In this document: positions 12,897 through 23,191 of the stretch, in pieces | How the letters are laid out: each line of letters starts with the position of its first letter | Position numbering within the stretch: position 1 is the first letter of the stretch | DNA from: Plasmodium malariae | Lineage: Eukaryota > Apicomplexa > Aconoidasida > Haemosporida > Plasmodiidae | NCBI RefSeq assembly: GCF_900090045.1 | Contig: NC_041786.1 | Location: 627,501-682,500, forward strand | DNA length: 55,000 nt | Direction of reading: 5' to 3' | The notes under the pieces: generated by a model | The model's input: the letters and a program-made list of their open reading frames with translations, nothing else | What the model was told of the DNA's origin: nothing | The model's database searches: none | Position numbers and translations under genes: made by a program

Positions 12897-13394
12897 ATGC
12901 TACAAAGTGAGAAGGTATATTTTTTGCTGCTACTGAGTATAATTTATATGATACTTCAGGTGTGTACATACATTCGTACATGCATAATACATACTTACAT
13001 ATATACATAAATACATATATTAATAGATAGGTACTCTAAGGAAACAAAATGTTTCATCGTATTTATTTTTATATTTATCCTAGTTAGGCCTTTTCCTATT
13101 TTTTATAATACCATGTATCTCCCGTTATACATATATATATTCATGTATATATATGCTTATACATACATACATGCATATATTTTTGTATGCAGCGTAACAT
13201 TTTCGATTCAAGGCTTAATTGCTCATATACTAGTTGAAGCATTTTTAGTTTTCCGTATTTTTATTTGTTCATACTTTAAAAGTATGACTCCTCATTATTT
13301 AAGTACAAGCTCTGTGTACGTGATATATATTGTGCTATTTTTTTATACCTGTTTTGAATATCGTAGTATAGAAAGCGTAAGCAATATACTATAA
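12897..13394 (+). CDS. Candidate small membrane protein gene, three exons (tentative)
   Basis: I do not recognise this protein. A tentative model joins 12897-12959, 13084-13114 and 13213-13394 into about 91 residues with three hydrophobic segments. These are MLQSEKVYFLLLLSIIYMIL at the start, LGLFLFFIIPCLIAHILVEA across the joins, and VYVIYIVLFFYTCF near the end. Intron 1 is GT-AG with a good polypyrimidine acceptor. Intron 2 needs a weaker acceptor (TTCAAG); using the nearer TGCAG acceptor would break the frame. The last exon contains GLIAHILVEAFLVFRIF, which reads like real membrane protein rather than microsatellite. It lies between SPECT1 and CK2 beta, where I recall no named P. falciparum gene. 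It could be chance, since AT-rich DNA readily encodes hydrophobic residues. Confidence 0.28.
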
Positions 13395-13395
13395 A

Positions 13396-13434
<39 letters not shown>

Positions 13435-13979
13435 TTGTACTTACACTTATATATAGGTAATTATATTTTAATTAACGTATTCGTTCGCAATTTGTAATTT
13501 GCGACTAATTGTTTCCTCACGGGTATTTATATATATATATATAATACGTATTTATGTAAGTGTTTATGTACGTATGTATATATTATTATGTATACAGTAG
13601 GTCCCATATTTACGTAATTCCCGAAAAAAAATATAATGAGAATGATGAAAGGAAAAACAGTTGATCCTGACGTTTGAGTTATATAAGTATTATATATTTT
13701 TTTGTGTATTTATGTATGTATATTATAATACCAATATTATGTTTTTATATTATTTTTAGTACCTTAAATTTTACAGCTCCACATTTTATTTTTTTTTCCA
13801 TACCATAAATATCAATTTAAATAAAAAAAAAAAATAAATAAAATAATAGAAAAATAAAAGCAAAATAAAAGTAATATAACTGTAATATACTTGTAAGAAT
13901 AGGCAAAATAAAATATATGCATGTTCATTAAAAAAAATCGAGGAATTATCTCTCTGCATATAATAATATAAAATATATT

Positions 13980-14222
13980 ATGGAGTTTATGTCATATAAT
14001 GAAAGCTCAAACGAAATAGTACAAGATGAAAATCAAGAAGAAGGAATGAACGTATCTGATGAAAGTCTCTGTGGTAAGGGAGCAGAACATTGGGAGGATG
14101 TAAAATATGAAATCGCTGATGATGTTTTTGATGGTGATGCTAATGATTATAGTAATGATTATTGTAATTATGGTGGTGGTGATAATAATGTTCAGAGGAG
14201 TGATCCTATTTTAGAGGAGGCG

Positions 14223-14254
<32 letters not shown>

Positions 14255-15572
14255 AGAGGAGGAAGAGGAGGAAGAAGAGGAAGAGGAGGAAGAAGAAGAA
14301 GAAGAAGATGATGATGAGGAAGATGACGATGATGACGACGATGATGATGACGATGATGATGATTATGATGATGATGAATATGATGAAGACGATTTTAACG
14401 AAGCCACGGTAAAATATATATATCATAAGAAATATAAAGAAGAACAAAAAAAAAAAAAAAAAAAAAAAAGCTAAAAAGACGAAACAGTTAATAGTAATAA
14501 CGGGATGATAGTCACGTTTGACAACAAATCCTGTTATTGTGTTGATGGAGCTACGAGAAATATCTTTATTTTCCTGCATATGTTCGTGAAATTATCGAAA
14601 CATAAGGTGCTATAATGGCAGCATATAGAATTCTCCCACGAACGAGCATCTTTCTAATATTAAATTTAGTTGAATTCATACTCCACTGTACTTTTGTGTT
14701 TGTATGACATTTGCTTATATGTGCATGTATGTATGTATAAACATATTATCTGTTTATACGTGTATTTGTAAGTGTGCATGCCCATGTGTGCATAGACCGG
14801 AGGGCTACCTTTTTAACAGTAAAACTATGTATTACGCGAACGTGGCGCACATTTTATTTTCAATTTTACATGCACTGTTTAGGTTTCTTGGATTGAGTGG
14901 TTTTGCCAGTTAAAACAAAATATTTTTTTAATTGAAGTAGATGAGGATTTTATAAGGGACGAATTTAATTTAATTGGGTTACAAAATAAAGTACCTCATT
15001 TTAAAAAGTTATTGAAAATAATTCTGGACGAAGATGATGATGATGACGATGATGACGATGAAGAAGATGATTATGATGAAGATGATGATGAAATAAATAG
15101 AGGATCAGAAGAGATTTATAAAAATAAAGACATATATGAACAAAATGCTGCTTGTTTATATGGACTGATACATAGTCGTTTTATTTTAACTTCAAAAGGT
15201 TTAGCATTGATGAGAGAAAAATATAAATCAGGAATATATGGTACATGTCCAAGTATATATTGTGATAATGCAAAATTATTACCAACTGCAATTTCAGAAG
15301 TACCGAAATTTCTAAGTCCACTTTTATACTGTCCTAGATGTTGTGAAACATATTATCCTCATAAAAATTCATTAATTAACCAATTAGATGGTTCCTATTT
15401 TGGTACCAGTTTTGCTTCATTTTTTGCGCTGTCCTTTAACATTCAATCAGATAAAAAAAAAATCTACTACACTCCTCAGATATGTGGTTTTACTATAAAC
15501 AGAGATATAAGAGAAACATTATATATGGACATGAACAAAGATAATAGCGAATCGTCAGAGGAATACTCTTAG
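13980..15572 (+). CDS. CK2beta2: Casein kinase 2 regulatory (beta) subunit
   Basis: Two exons, 13980-14408 and 14883-15572, encode 372 residues. CK2 beta dimerises through a zinc finger and docks two catalytic subunits, setting substrate choice. The domain begins exactly at exon 2 with VSWIEWFCQLKQNIFLIEVD and continues with FNLIGLQNKVPHF, LYGLIHSRFILT and YGTCPSIYC. The zinc ligands are the two Cys in CPSIYC and the two in CPRCC, and DGSYFGTSFASFF follows. The family's acidic loop is swollen here by a long Asp/Glu insert right after KIILDE. Exon 1 is an extra N-terminal domain ending in about 60 consecutive acidic residues (about 79-139). Length and architecture resemble the longer of the two P. 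falciparum beta subunits (CK2 beta2), which I recall at this locus. The tail SESSEEYS holds likely CK2 autophosphorylation sites. Confidence 0.95.
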
Positions 15573-16063
15573 AATTTTTTTTTTTTTATCTTCCATATTG
15601 CACATGGAAATAAGCAGTTGCATTATAATTGGTCTGCACAAGTGATAGTGATGAACTGAAACAAAAAATGTGTAAGATAAATGTGTAAGGTAAATGCGTA
15701 AGATAAATGTGTAAGGTAAATGCGTAAGATAAATGCGTAAGATAAATGTGTAAGGTAAATGCGTAAGATAAATGTTTAAAAAAGATATGAACAAAATTTC
15801 AACAAATATGAATAAATGTGCATGTATTTAAGAACAAGCAGATATGTAGCAGCTTTACTTATTAGCATTATATCATAACGGTAACAATATTTTGATGTTG
15901 TAATTTTGTGTATTTTGTTATATTTTTACCGTTATAGTTGGGGAAAAAAAGAAAAAAAAATATAAATAAAAAATTTTCATGAATTAGAAAAAGAGCCAAA
16001 ATAATTAAAAACGAAAAATTAATTAAAATTTAAGTGTACTGGTATGTATATATAAATAAATAA

Positions 16064-16114
<51 letters not shown>

Positions 16115-17001
16115 TACATGCATACATAGTTCATATAAAATCGTACATTTGTTTCTTTACTGTTTCTTAACATTTTATTCTTTGCAACTTCATATTATTA
16201 TATATTAGGAACATGGGTTATTTTTATTATTAATTTTTTTTTTTTTTAAATATTAGTAAAATTGTTTATTTTATAATAATATGTACATGCGTAGTTATGT
16301 TAACCATTTGCGCAAAAATAATTTTTTCCTCCTTTTAAAATGCATCCTTGTATTAATCTAACTTTTTAATCAAGTGGATTTATATAATGTGCATGAACAT
16401 GTGTATGGACGTGTGCGTGTACAAGTGCTCATTTAAATGTGTGTATATATGGTTACCTGTTCATACGTATATATCTCTCTCTCCCTTTATATATGTAAAT
16501 GGGTGTGTATTTATGTATTATGTACACATGCAATTATGTATAATGATAAAATTTTATTTTTTGTTATTCACAGGACCCCCTTTTTTTTATTTACAATAAG
16601 TAAAATTTAAAAAAGAAAATGAAAAAAAATATGCATAATATTAAAAAGGTCTAAGATGTATATAATATAAATATTTAACTTCGTCCATTTTTTGTTCTCA
16701 CCACAATGCTTTTAAGCTAAAAGAGGAAAAACAGTGCGTACAAATATATACACATTTATTTTTGTTCGTAGAAATATACTCACGTTTATATATGTACATA
16801 CATGAATGCATATACGTATATGTACGTCCGCACACATACTTGCCAAGTTAAGTACTTCGAATAATTTCCACATAATGAATGAAAAGTCCCAACGGCAAAC
16901 ATCAAATAACTAAGAGCTTTTCAAAAAAAAAAAAAAATTTTACCTAATATATATATATACATTACTAATCGGGTAATCCTTCTAACCAGTGGTAAAACTA
17001 T
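15573..17001. other. Convergent intergenic region after CK2 beta
   Basis: It holds the 3' UTR of CK2 beta and, on the other strand, that of the TPR gene. The visible content is a 13-bp tandem repeat (15,668-15,778), a (TAAA)/(TA)n block near 16,055-16,110, a poly(dT) run near 16,232, and ACAT-type microsatellites. The ORF at 16,387-16,599 is translated microsatellite. No gene is seen. Confidence 0.55.
15668..15778. repeat. 13-bp tandem repeat, about 8 copies
   Basis: The unit is GTAAGATAAATGC or its variant GTAAGGTAAATGT, in near-alternating order. Because 13 is not a multiple of three, the array gives a 39-base, 13-residue repeat in any frame, which makes a spurious minus-strand ORF. It begins about 95 bases past the CK2 beta stop. 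Confidence 0.85.
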
Positions 17002-17790
17002 TCATTTCAGAGAAGCGATTTCATTTTTTAAACGTTCTTGTAATTTTTTTATTCTAACTGTTAAGGTATGATCAGGACCGAAAACATTTTCAGCATATGA
17101 ATATGATCTGATAAGGCACGTTATTGCTGAGTTTATATCATTTAAACCTATGTATGAAAAAGATAGGTTATAATAACACAAAGCCATTTGTTCATACTTA
17201 TTTAGCTCAACGGACGAAGATATTAATATTCTTATGGACTCCTCAAAATATTCTACTGATGTAGTATATTCCTTTTTGTATTGATACAAAGAACCAAGAT
17301 TGTTAAGAGTATCAATAATTAAATAATTTTTATCCTGAACAATTAGTTTTTTATTAGCTAAAGATTGTAGTAAAAACCTTTCTGATTTTTCTAAATTACC
17401 TAAATCTTTATATACAACCCCTAAATAGGTCTGAATATTGGCACACATAATACTGAGCTCTCCATGTATTTTTTTATATATTTCATAACTTTTTAAATAA
17501 TGATTTTCTGAATCATTCAATAATAAATTTTTGTGCTCTAATATGGCTAGCTCTAAATAATGTTTAGCTATATCTTCTGAACAATATGAACAAGTCAGGA
17601 GTTTTAATTTTAAACTTTCTTTAATTAAACCAATAAATTTTTCTGTGTCCTCATTTTTTAACTCAAAACCAGAATTTATATACGTATCTTTCGGTCCATT
17701 ATAATATATGTTTTTATTTCCAGTAAAATTACGACGTATTAAAATAAATATTTGTTTAGAAAGTTTCCTAATATTTCTTAGTCTATGCAT
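17002..17790 (-). CDS. Tetratricopeptide-repeat protein, conserved in Plasmodium
   Basis: A single-exon gene of 262 residues starting at the ATG complementing 17788-17790. The first 25 residues (MHRLRNIRKLSKQIFILIRR) are basic and lack acidic residues, like a mitochondrial presequence. Helical pairs with TPR spacing follow: YLKSYEIYKKIHG, TYLGVVYKDLGNLEKSERFL, TLNNLGSLYQYKKEYTTSVEYF and CYYNLSFSYIGLNDINSAI. These hallmark G/Y/A positions fit four or five TPR units at about 110-235, a protein-protein scaffold. A short charged helix (IKKLQERLKNEI) closes the protein. It is divergent from the RAP gene; since many RAP proteins act in organelles, a shared organellar role is possible but not shown. 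No enzyme motif is present. Confidence 0.85.
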   Translation of the reverse strand: MHRLRNIRKLSKQIFILIRRNFTGNKNIYYNGPKDTYINSGFELKNEDTEKFIGLIKESLKLKLLTCSYCSEDIAKHYLELAILEHKNLLLNDSENHYLKSYEIYKKIHGELSIMCANIQTYLGVVYKDLGNLEKSERFLLQSLANKKLIVQDKNYLIIDTLNNLGSLYQYKKEYTTSVEYFEESIRILISSSVELNKYEQMALCYYNLSFSYIGLNDINSAITCLIRSYSYAENVFGPDHTLTVRIKKLQERLKNEIASLK

Positions 17791-18150
17791 TTTATTTTAC
17801 CTACATAAACTTTATAGGCTTGTAAAAAAAGAAAAAAAAAAAAAAAAAAAGAACAATATTCACTCATAAGTATACATTTTGTGAGAACATGCCCCATTAT
17901 CAAGCTTCAAAAAAATGGTTGTTTTGACCTGCATATCTTTTCACATTTCACTAAGATAATAGGAATGTATGCCCCCAATGGTGTATTCTTGGCAGCACGT
18001 GGTTAAATGAGATTATGCATATATATATATATATATATATACACGTGTATGCGAGTCTTCCGACATAACTATCGTGCTAAGGTTAGTACCGCACTTTATG
18101 CTAGTACTTTAAAAAAAGGAAAATACATAAATTGCAATATTCTATTTTAC

Positions 18151-18181
<31 letters not shown>

Positions 18182-19037
18182 AAATTAAACAATTTTGGTA
18201 TTATGACTCCTTGTTAACAGAACATATGCTATTCATGTTATTTTTAATTGTAATATTTTATAGTTCTATAAAATTGAACAACGCGAACTTATTTTTATGT
18301 TTACCAACTAATAAAGCATTAGCAAGAGGATAAAAGAAAACTTGTCCCTTCACTCTTATAACGTACTATGTGCATGATGATGTTCTTCTGTTTGCACGTA
18401 TTATTTCTCGCTCATGGGTTCTGCTTTCATATGTATATTCGTATGTATAATATATAATTTTTTTTTTTTTTTTTTTTTTTTGCTCTTGCCTTTCCATTTT
18501 CTGCTACTTGTGGCGTTAGAAAAGGTTTTTACATTTATTTTCGTTCATTTTGTAGTAAGCTGTTTTTTTTTTTTTTTTTTTTGTTTATTTGATAATTAAA
18601 AAAATAGAAAATTCCTCTTGATGATATAGATAGGAAAAAAGCAATTCAGGTGTAACATACATAGGATAATTTAGCCAAAAGCGCGCACATGCATGTATAT
18701 GTATATGTACATATATTATGGTGAAGATATGGATTTGTTGAAATATCATCATTTTAATGTAATAATGCATGAATTATGCTTTATATAGTTTATATAGAAA
18801 AAGAGGAGATGGAAAGTATGACAAATGTCCACATAGTTTCTCTACATAAGGTATTCGCTGGTTACACAAAAATGGCATAGCCGAGAATGCATATATGTAT
18901 GTATGCATATGTTGATACATTTACGTAGATAGATGGATAGATAGGTGGATAGACATATATAAACGTATATACACATATCCACTCATATGTACATATATGT
19001 GAACATGTATACTATTTTTCGCAGGCGTGCAGTAAAA
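17791..19037. promoter_or_regulatory. Divergent intergenic region TPR / RAP genes
   Basis: About 1.2 kb between divergent start codons. It contains poly(dA)/poly(dT) runs (17,827; 18,155; 18,170; 18,460; 18,568), a (TA)n run near 18,020 and a 35-codon ORF with a signal-peptide-like start at 18,226-18,333 (see findings). No confident gene. Confidence 0.5.
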
Positions 19038-21752
19038 ATGAAGTTTCTTGGACCATTCCACAGGAGATTGACATCACAAATCAACAGCTGTGGACATATA
19101 CCGAACGAATTTTTGGTTAAGCTGTACTTATACAACGTTTCGATGATAAATATTGATGTGTACTATAATTTGATAAGCTCACTTAATAGTAGTAGCGAAA
19201 AATGTAATGACAACACACATATTTTGAACAATCCATATTTTAAGGATGGTAATTTAGTTTTATATAAATATATTCAAATTTTAAACAAACAGAATGAAAA
19301 AAAGAAATTAGTAAAATTATTAAAATTATTGATATTATTATATTCAAGAAATTTAAGGGAATACAATGATAAGAATAATTATTTTTATAATTCATCTGTA
19401 GATGTTCATAATTTTGTGTTGCAAAAATTTTTTCATTTCCAATCGAATGCTTATTTAACAAAAAAAGAGAATAAAAAAAATGAAAAAGGAGTAAGCATAA
19501 TAAACAAATACAGTTTGTACACGGATTTCTTTTTATACTCATTGGATTTTTATTTGTATCACTTGTCCAACAATTATAATATCCTTAATATAGAGCAATT
19601 AAATGTTCTTGCCAACATATATGCTAACATAAACATATCAACCGTTTGTAGTAGTCCACCTTATTTAGAATGCAATGAAAAATATTACGGAATAAATAAT
19701 TCCCTATCTCTGTCTAAAGGAATAGAAGGAAATGGAAACCATCGTAATGTTAACGACATTAAGTTTGCTTATGAAACCTTCGAACACACTAGTTTAAAGA
19801 TCAGTGGTGGAACGGAACATAACAACAAGTTACTCACTTTTGAAAATAACGTAAACAATAAAATATGCTTACTATACATATATATATCTAAATGCTTAAT
19901 TGATCAAATATATGCACACATAATGAATAAAAGGTATAAGTATGAAAAAAAGGTAAGTCTCAAAACATTGATCTCAAATAATGTCAACACTTGTGAGAAC
20001 ATGTTAAAACGTCTGTTAAAAAAAAGTACATACGAACAATTCAAGGAATATACTATTTTAAAAAAAAAGTATGACTATAAATTGTTAAGTTTAAATGTTT
20101 TAAAAAATTATTTTAATAGTATTAAATACTTAAATATTATAAATATAAAAAAATATTTTTATATCTTGTCTTATTTATATTTCAGTACCTTTTTATTTAC
20201 CAGATCCATTTACTATTCATCTCTTTTTTTCTATTTGTTACAAAAATATAATTTACAATATACTTATATTTTTAATATACTATTAATAAAGTTTAACTTG
20301 TTCTTCTTGAATTACAAAATAATGAATGACTATAATGGTCAGATAATTTTTGACTCCATTAGCAAATATATTGATACGCTTTTAATCTTTCAAATAAAAC
20401 AAAATGAAAGGGGAAATAGGAAAAACTCAGCCCTAACCTCGAGCAATAATGATGAAGAGAGAAAAAAATGTATGGCTAACTTTCCATCCTCTCACGATTT
20501 TTATATTAATATTTACAAAAAGGAGTATTCAAAAAATGAAATTATACACAAAATTTTATATAACGAAGTTTATGACTGCCATAAAGTGTACATGCCCTTT
20601 TTGACATATTTTGAACATAGCCTTTTTAATTTATTCAAATACTTATATTACAAAATTCCTTGGTTTGAAAGAAACAAAAATAAGACAGAAATGAACACAA
20701 ATAGTGTAGAAAAAACTTCACACAAATTTAAATGTTTTATTAACAAAAAATATAATAACAAATATTACCTGACCATGTCAGAAAATTTTTTATCGAATAT
20801 TATACTCTTATCCATTTATGTTCAGAATTGTTTGCCATTACTGTTTTCCGTCATGCAGAAGGCTGAAATGTTGTCTACAAAAAGAACAAGAAGTACGAAA
20901 ATAAATATAAGTGCAAAAAGATGGGCAAGAAAAAACGAAGATATTAATTTATACAAGCGGATTAGTTTAATACCAGTTGATAGGGAAAACAGCAATCCTG
21001 TAAAAAGGAGGAAAAATAGAAGTATATTTACCCAGTTATTTTATGCCCGATATGTGTGCAATAATTTTATATACAAAAAATACATAAATGAAAAGGAAAA
21101 TAATATAGTAAACCCTTTTGTAATTTTACTATTTACTATATATAATATATTTAGAGAAAAAATTGTAAATATGCACAATGTTTATGAAGATATCAATATT
21201 TGCAATAAATATAAAAAAAAAAATATAGAAGAATCAAAAATGTATTATAACATAAAAAGAAATAAAAATAACAAAATTCAAACGAGTCTTACACATTATT
21301 ACATAAGTAGTAATTTAAAAAAAATAAATGATACTAATTTATACAATGAAAAAAATATTTTAACTTTTTATTGTGACATACATTTTAACAACAATATAAT
21401 TGAAGTGGATGGACCAAAACATTTTTTAATGTACTATGATTATTATGTACAAAACTTTTCAGAAAATTATTTTACCAATTTTATTCTTAAAAATAAATAT
21501 ATATTTGATAACAATTACCTTTTCCCCTTCTTTTTTAATAACATAAGTGCTTTAAAATTGAAGGGCAATCAGAATAATAAATATTATTTATATAATGACA
21601 AAAGCATAAAAAAAAACTTTTTTTTGTACATATATGGCTATTTCATAAAACATATAAATTATAGTGAATGGGATATCACAAGTTACAAGTATTTGTATGA
21701 TGTGCTGTTTAAAAAAAAGAGTGAGTTGCATGTTAATTCGTATATCAACTAG
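19038..21752 (+). CDS. RAP-domain protein, putative organellar RNA-binding factor
   Basis: A single-exon gene. I take the ATG at 19038 (MKFLGPFHRRLTSQINSCG), giving 904 residues. An in-frame ATG at 18987 would add 17 residues encoded largely by microsatellite. The C-terminal RAP domain, at about 775-890, shows the signature LTFYCDIHFNNNIIEVDGPKHF and ends with INYSEWDITSYKYLYDVLFKK. RAP domains resemble restriction-endonuclease-like folds and are abundant in apicomplexans, where they act in RNA handling in mitochondrion and apicoplast. The long middle is Asn/Lys/Tyr-rich with helical segments such as LLKLLILLYSR and LFFYLLQKYNL; I cannot define heptatricopeptide repeats with confidence. The basic N-terminus without acidic residues could be a mitochondrial presequence. 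Confidence 0.87.
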   Translation: MKFLGPFHRRLTSQINSCGHIPNEFLVKLYLYNVSMINIDVYYNLISSLNSSSEKCNDNTHILNNPYFKDGNLVLYKYIQILNKQNEKKKLVKLLKLLILLYSRNLREYNDKNNYFYNSSVDVHNFVLQKFFHFQSNAYLTKKENKKNEKGVSIINKYSLYTDFFLYSLDFYLYHLSNNYNILNIEQLNVLANIYANINISTVCSSPPYLECNEKYYGINNSLSLSKGIEGNGNHRNVNDIKFAYETFEHTSLKISGGTEHNNKLLTFENNVNNKICLLYIYISKCLIDQIYAHIMNKRYKYEKKVSLKTLISNNVNTCENMLKRLLKKSTYEQFKEYTILKKKYDYKLLSLNVLKNYFNSIKYLNIINIKKYFYILSYLYFSTFLFTRSIYYSSLFFYLLQKYNLQYTYIFNILLIKFNLFFLNYKIMNDYNGQIIFDSISKYIDTLLIFQIKQNERGNRKNSALTSSNNDEERKKCMANFPSSHDFYINIYKKEYSKNEIIHKILYNEVYDCHKVYMPFLTYFEHSLFNLFKYLYYKIPWFERNKNKTEMNTNSVEKTSHKFKCFINKKYNNKYYLTMSENFLSNIILLSIYVQNCLPLLFSVMQKAEMLSTKRTRSTKINISAKRWARKNEDINLYKRISLIPVDRENSNPVKRRKNRSIFTQLFYARYVCNNFIYKKYINEKENNIVNPFVILLFTIYNIFREKIVNMHNVYEDINICNKYKKKNIEESKMYYNIKRNKNNKIQTSLTHYYISSNLKKINDTNLYNEKNILTFYCDIHFNNNIIEVDGPKHFLMYYDYYVQNFSENYFTNFILKNKYIFDNNYLFPFFFNNISALKLKGNQNNKYYLYNDKSIKKNFFLYIYGYFIKHINYSEWDITSYKYLYDVLFKKKSELHVNSYIN

Positions 21753-21961
21753 GCTTATCCTCTTTTTTTTGACGTGATTAAAGTTTGAGCACGTGTACAT
21801 TCGTATATGTGCGCACATATATGTATATATATGCATATACATATACATATACATATATAATCTATATATGTATGCACCAATTGTACCACACCTCTATCTT
21901 TGTGCAATTTGATGTGTCCTATTTATTTAGTGTCTTTGTACTCACATATAACTATACGAGC

Positions 21962-22002
<41 letters not shown>

Positions 22003-23191
22003 GTTACAGTTTCACAATTTTTTAAACTGTTATCATTTTTGTGATTTTTTCAATTTGTTGTATCACTTCTAATTTGAATGCAAATATTTAAACTATGTTT
22101 CTGTGTTGTGGTCAAAAAAAGAAAAAAAAAAAAAAAAAAACGGATGAAAAGAAATGAGAAGAAATGAGGAGAAATGAGGAGAAAGGACTACTGCTTCATT
22201 CTATATTTCTTAAAAGCATATTTACTTTCAAATCTTAAATAATGTATTGAGGTAACTTAAAAAATTCACGAATGTGAATAACACACACACACACACACAC
22301 ACATATACATACCCACACCATCATGAACGTGCGAAATTTACTTGAACGAAAAATGGGGAGATTGCATTCAAAAGATAAAAAATATGCAAACACAAAAAAA
22401 AAAAAAAAAAAATACTTACATATATTGAACGATCTGTTCATATTTCATGTAAAGTTGTATGTCACTTATTTGGTAAAGCGGCAAATACATATATGCATAA
22501 ACACATACACACATACATACGTATATACATATATATATATATATATATGTAACAAGATGAGCTGGAATGTGGGCACTTACTAGCCCTGTTATGATAATAC
22601 ACATTGGTACATTTGTTTACACTTCTTTATCATTTTATGGTTTTGCTGTGTATTCTACGCAGAAATTATAATTTTTTTTTTATATTACATTTTTTTGTAT
22701 ACCCCTGGTTAATTTTAGTGTATTTGTAAAGTTATGCGAAAATAAATTCACATATATCATTCTCTTTTTTACTTAATACTTTGTGATCTACTTTGGGGGT
22801 ATATTCTAATGCCTGTGCATGACATTATCTAGGACTTTTATCATTCAATCGCTTTGCCGTTCTATCGTTCTACCGCTTCATCGTTTAATCATTTCCATTT
22901 TTTTTTCTGAACAACGTCTGTTCCAGTAGTGGTAGCATAATACCTCTCAAGCTTCAACTTGTAGAAATTTTTAAATTTTTACCCAACTCATCTGCGGAAT
23001 GATAAATCCACCTGTTCAAATAAATACGATCCGTGTTATATTCTCCTACTGCATGTTTCCTTCATTTGGGGTTGTGCTACTTTATAACAAAGGCACTTCT
23101 GTAAAAGCACCTCTTTTCTATGATATTACAAATAAGAATGAGGTTTTTGTAGCTCTCTCTTTCCGCTTCTCCCTCCTTTTTGGTTTATCCC
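21753..23191. other. Convergent intergenic region RAP / aconitase
   Basis: This holds two 3' UTRs: RAP on + and aconitase on -. It has a 40-base poly(dT) run (about 21,965-22,000), a (AC)n run near 22,281 and a GAAATGAG-type purine repeat (22,141-22,186). A (TA)n run lies near 22,530. A less AT-rich stretch just beyond the aconitase stop (22,985-23,190) opens frames on both strands (see findings). Confidence 0.5.
22141..22186. repeat. GAGAAATGAG-like purine repeat, about 4 copies
   Basis: A short imperfect array of units close to AGAAATGAGG on the + strand, directly after a poly(dA) run in the RAP/aconitase 3' region. Confidence 0.6.

Noticed and set aside
14211..14579. Minus-strand 122-codon poly-Phe/Leu/Ile ORF
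   Set aside because: It is the antisense of the CK2 beta Asp/Glu run.
22323..22604. Overlapping + and minus ORFs with good GTAAGT donors
   Set aside because: I tried to join them into a spliced minus-strand gene, but every join met an in-frame stop.
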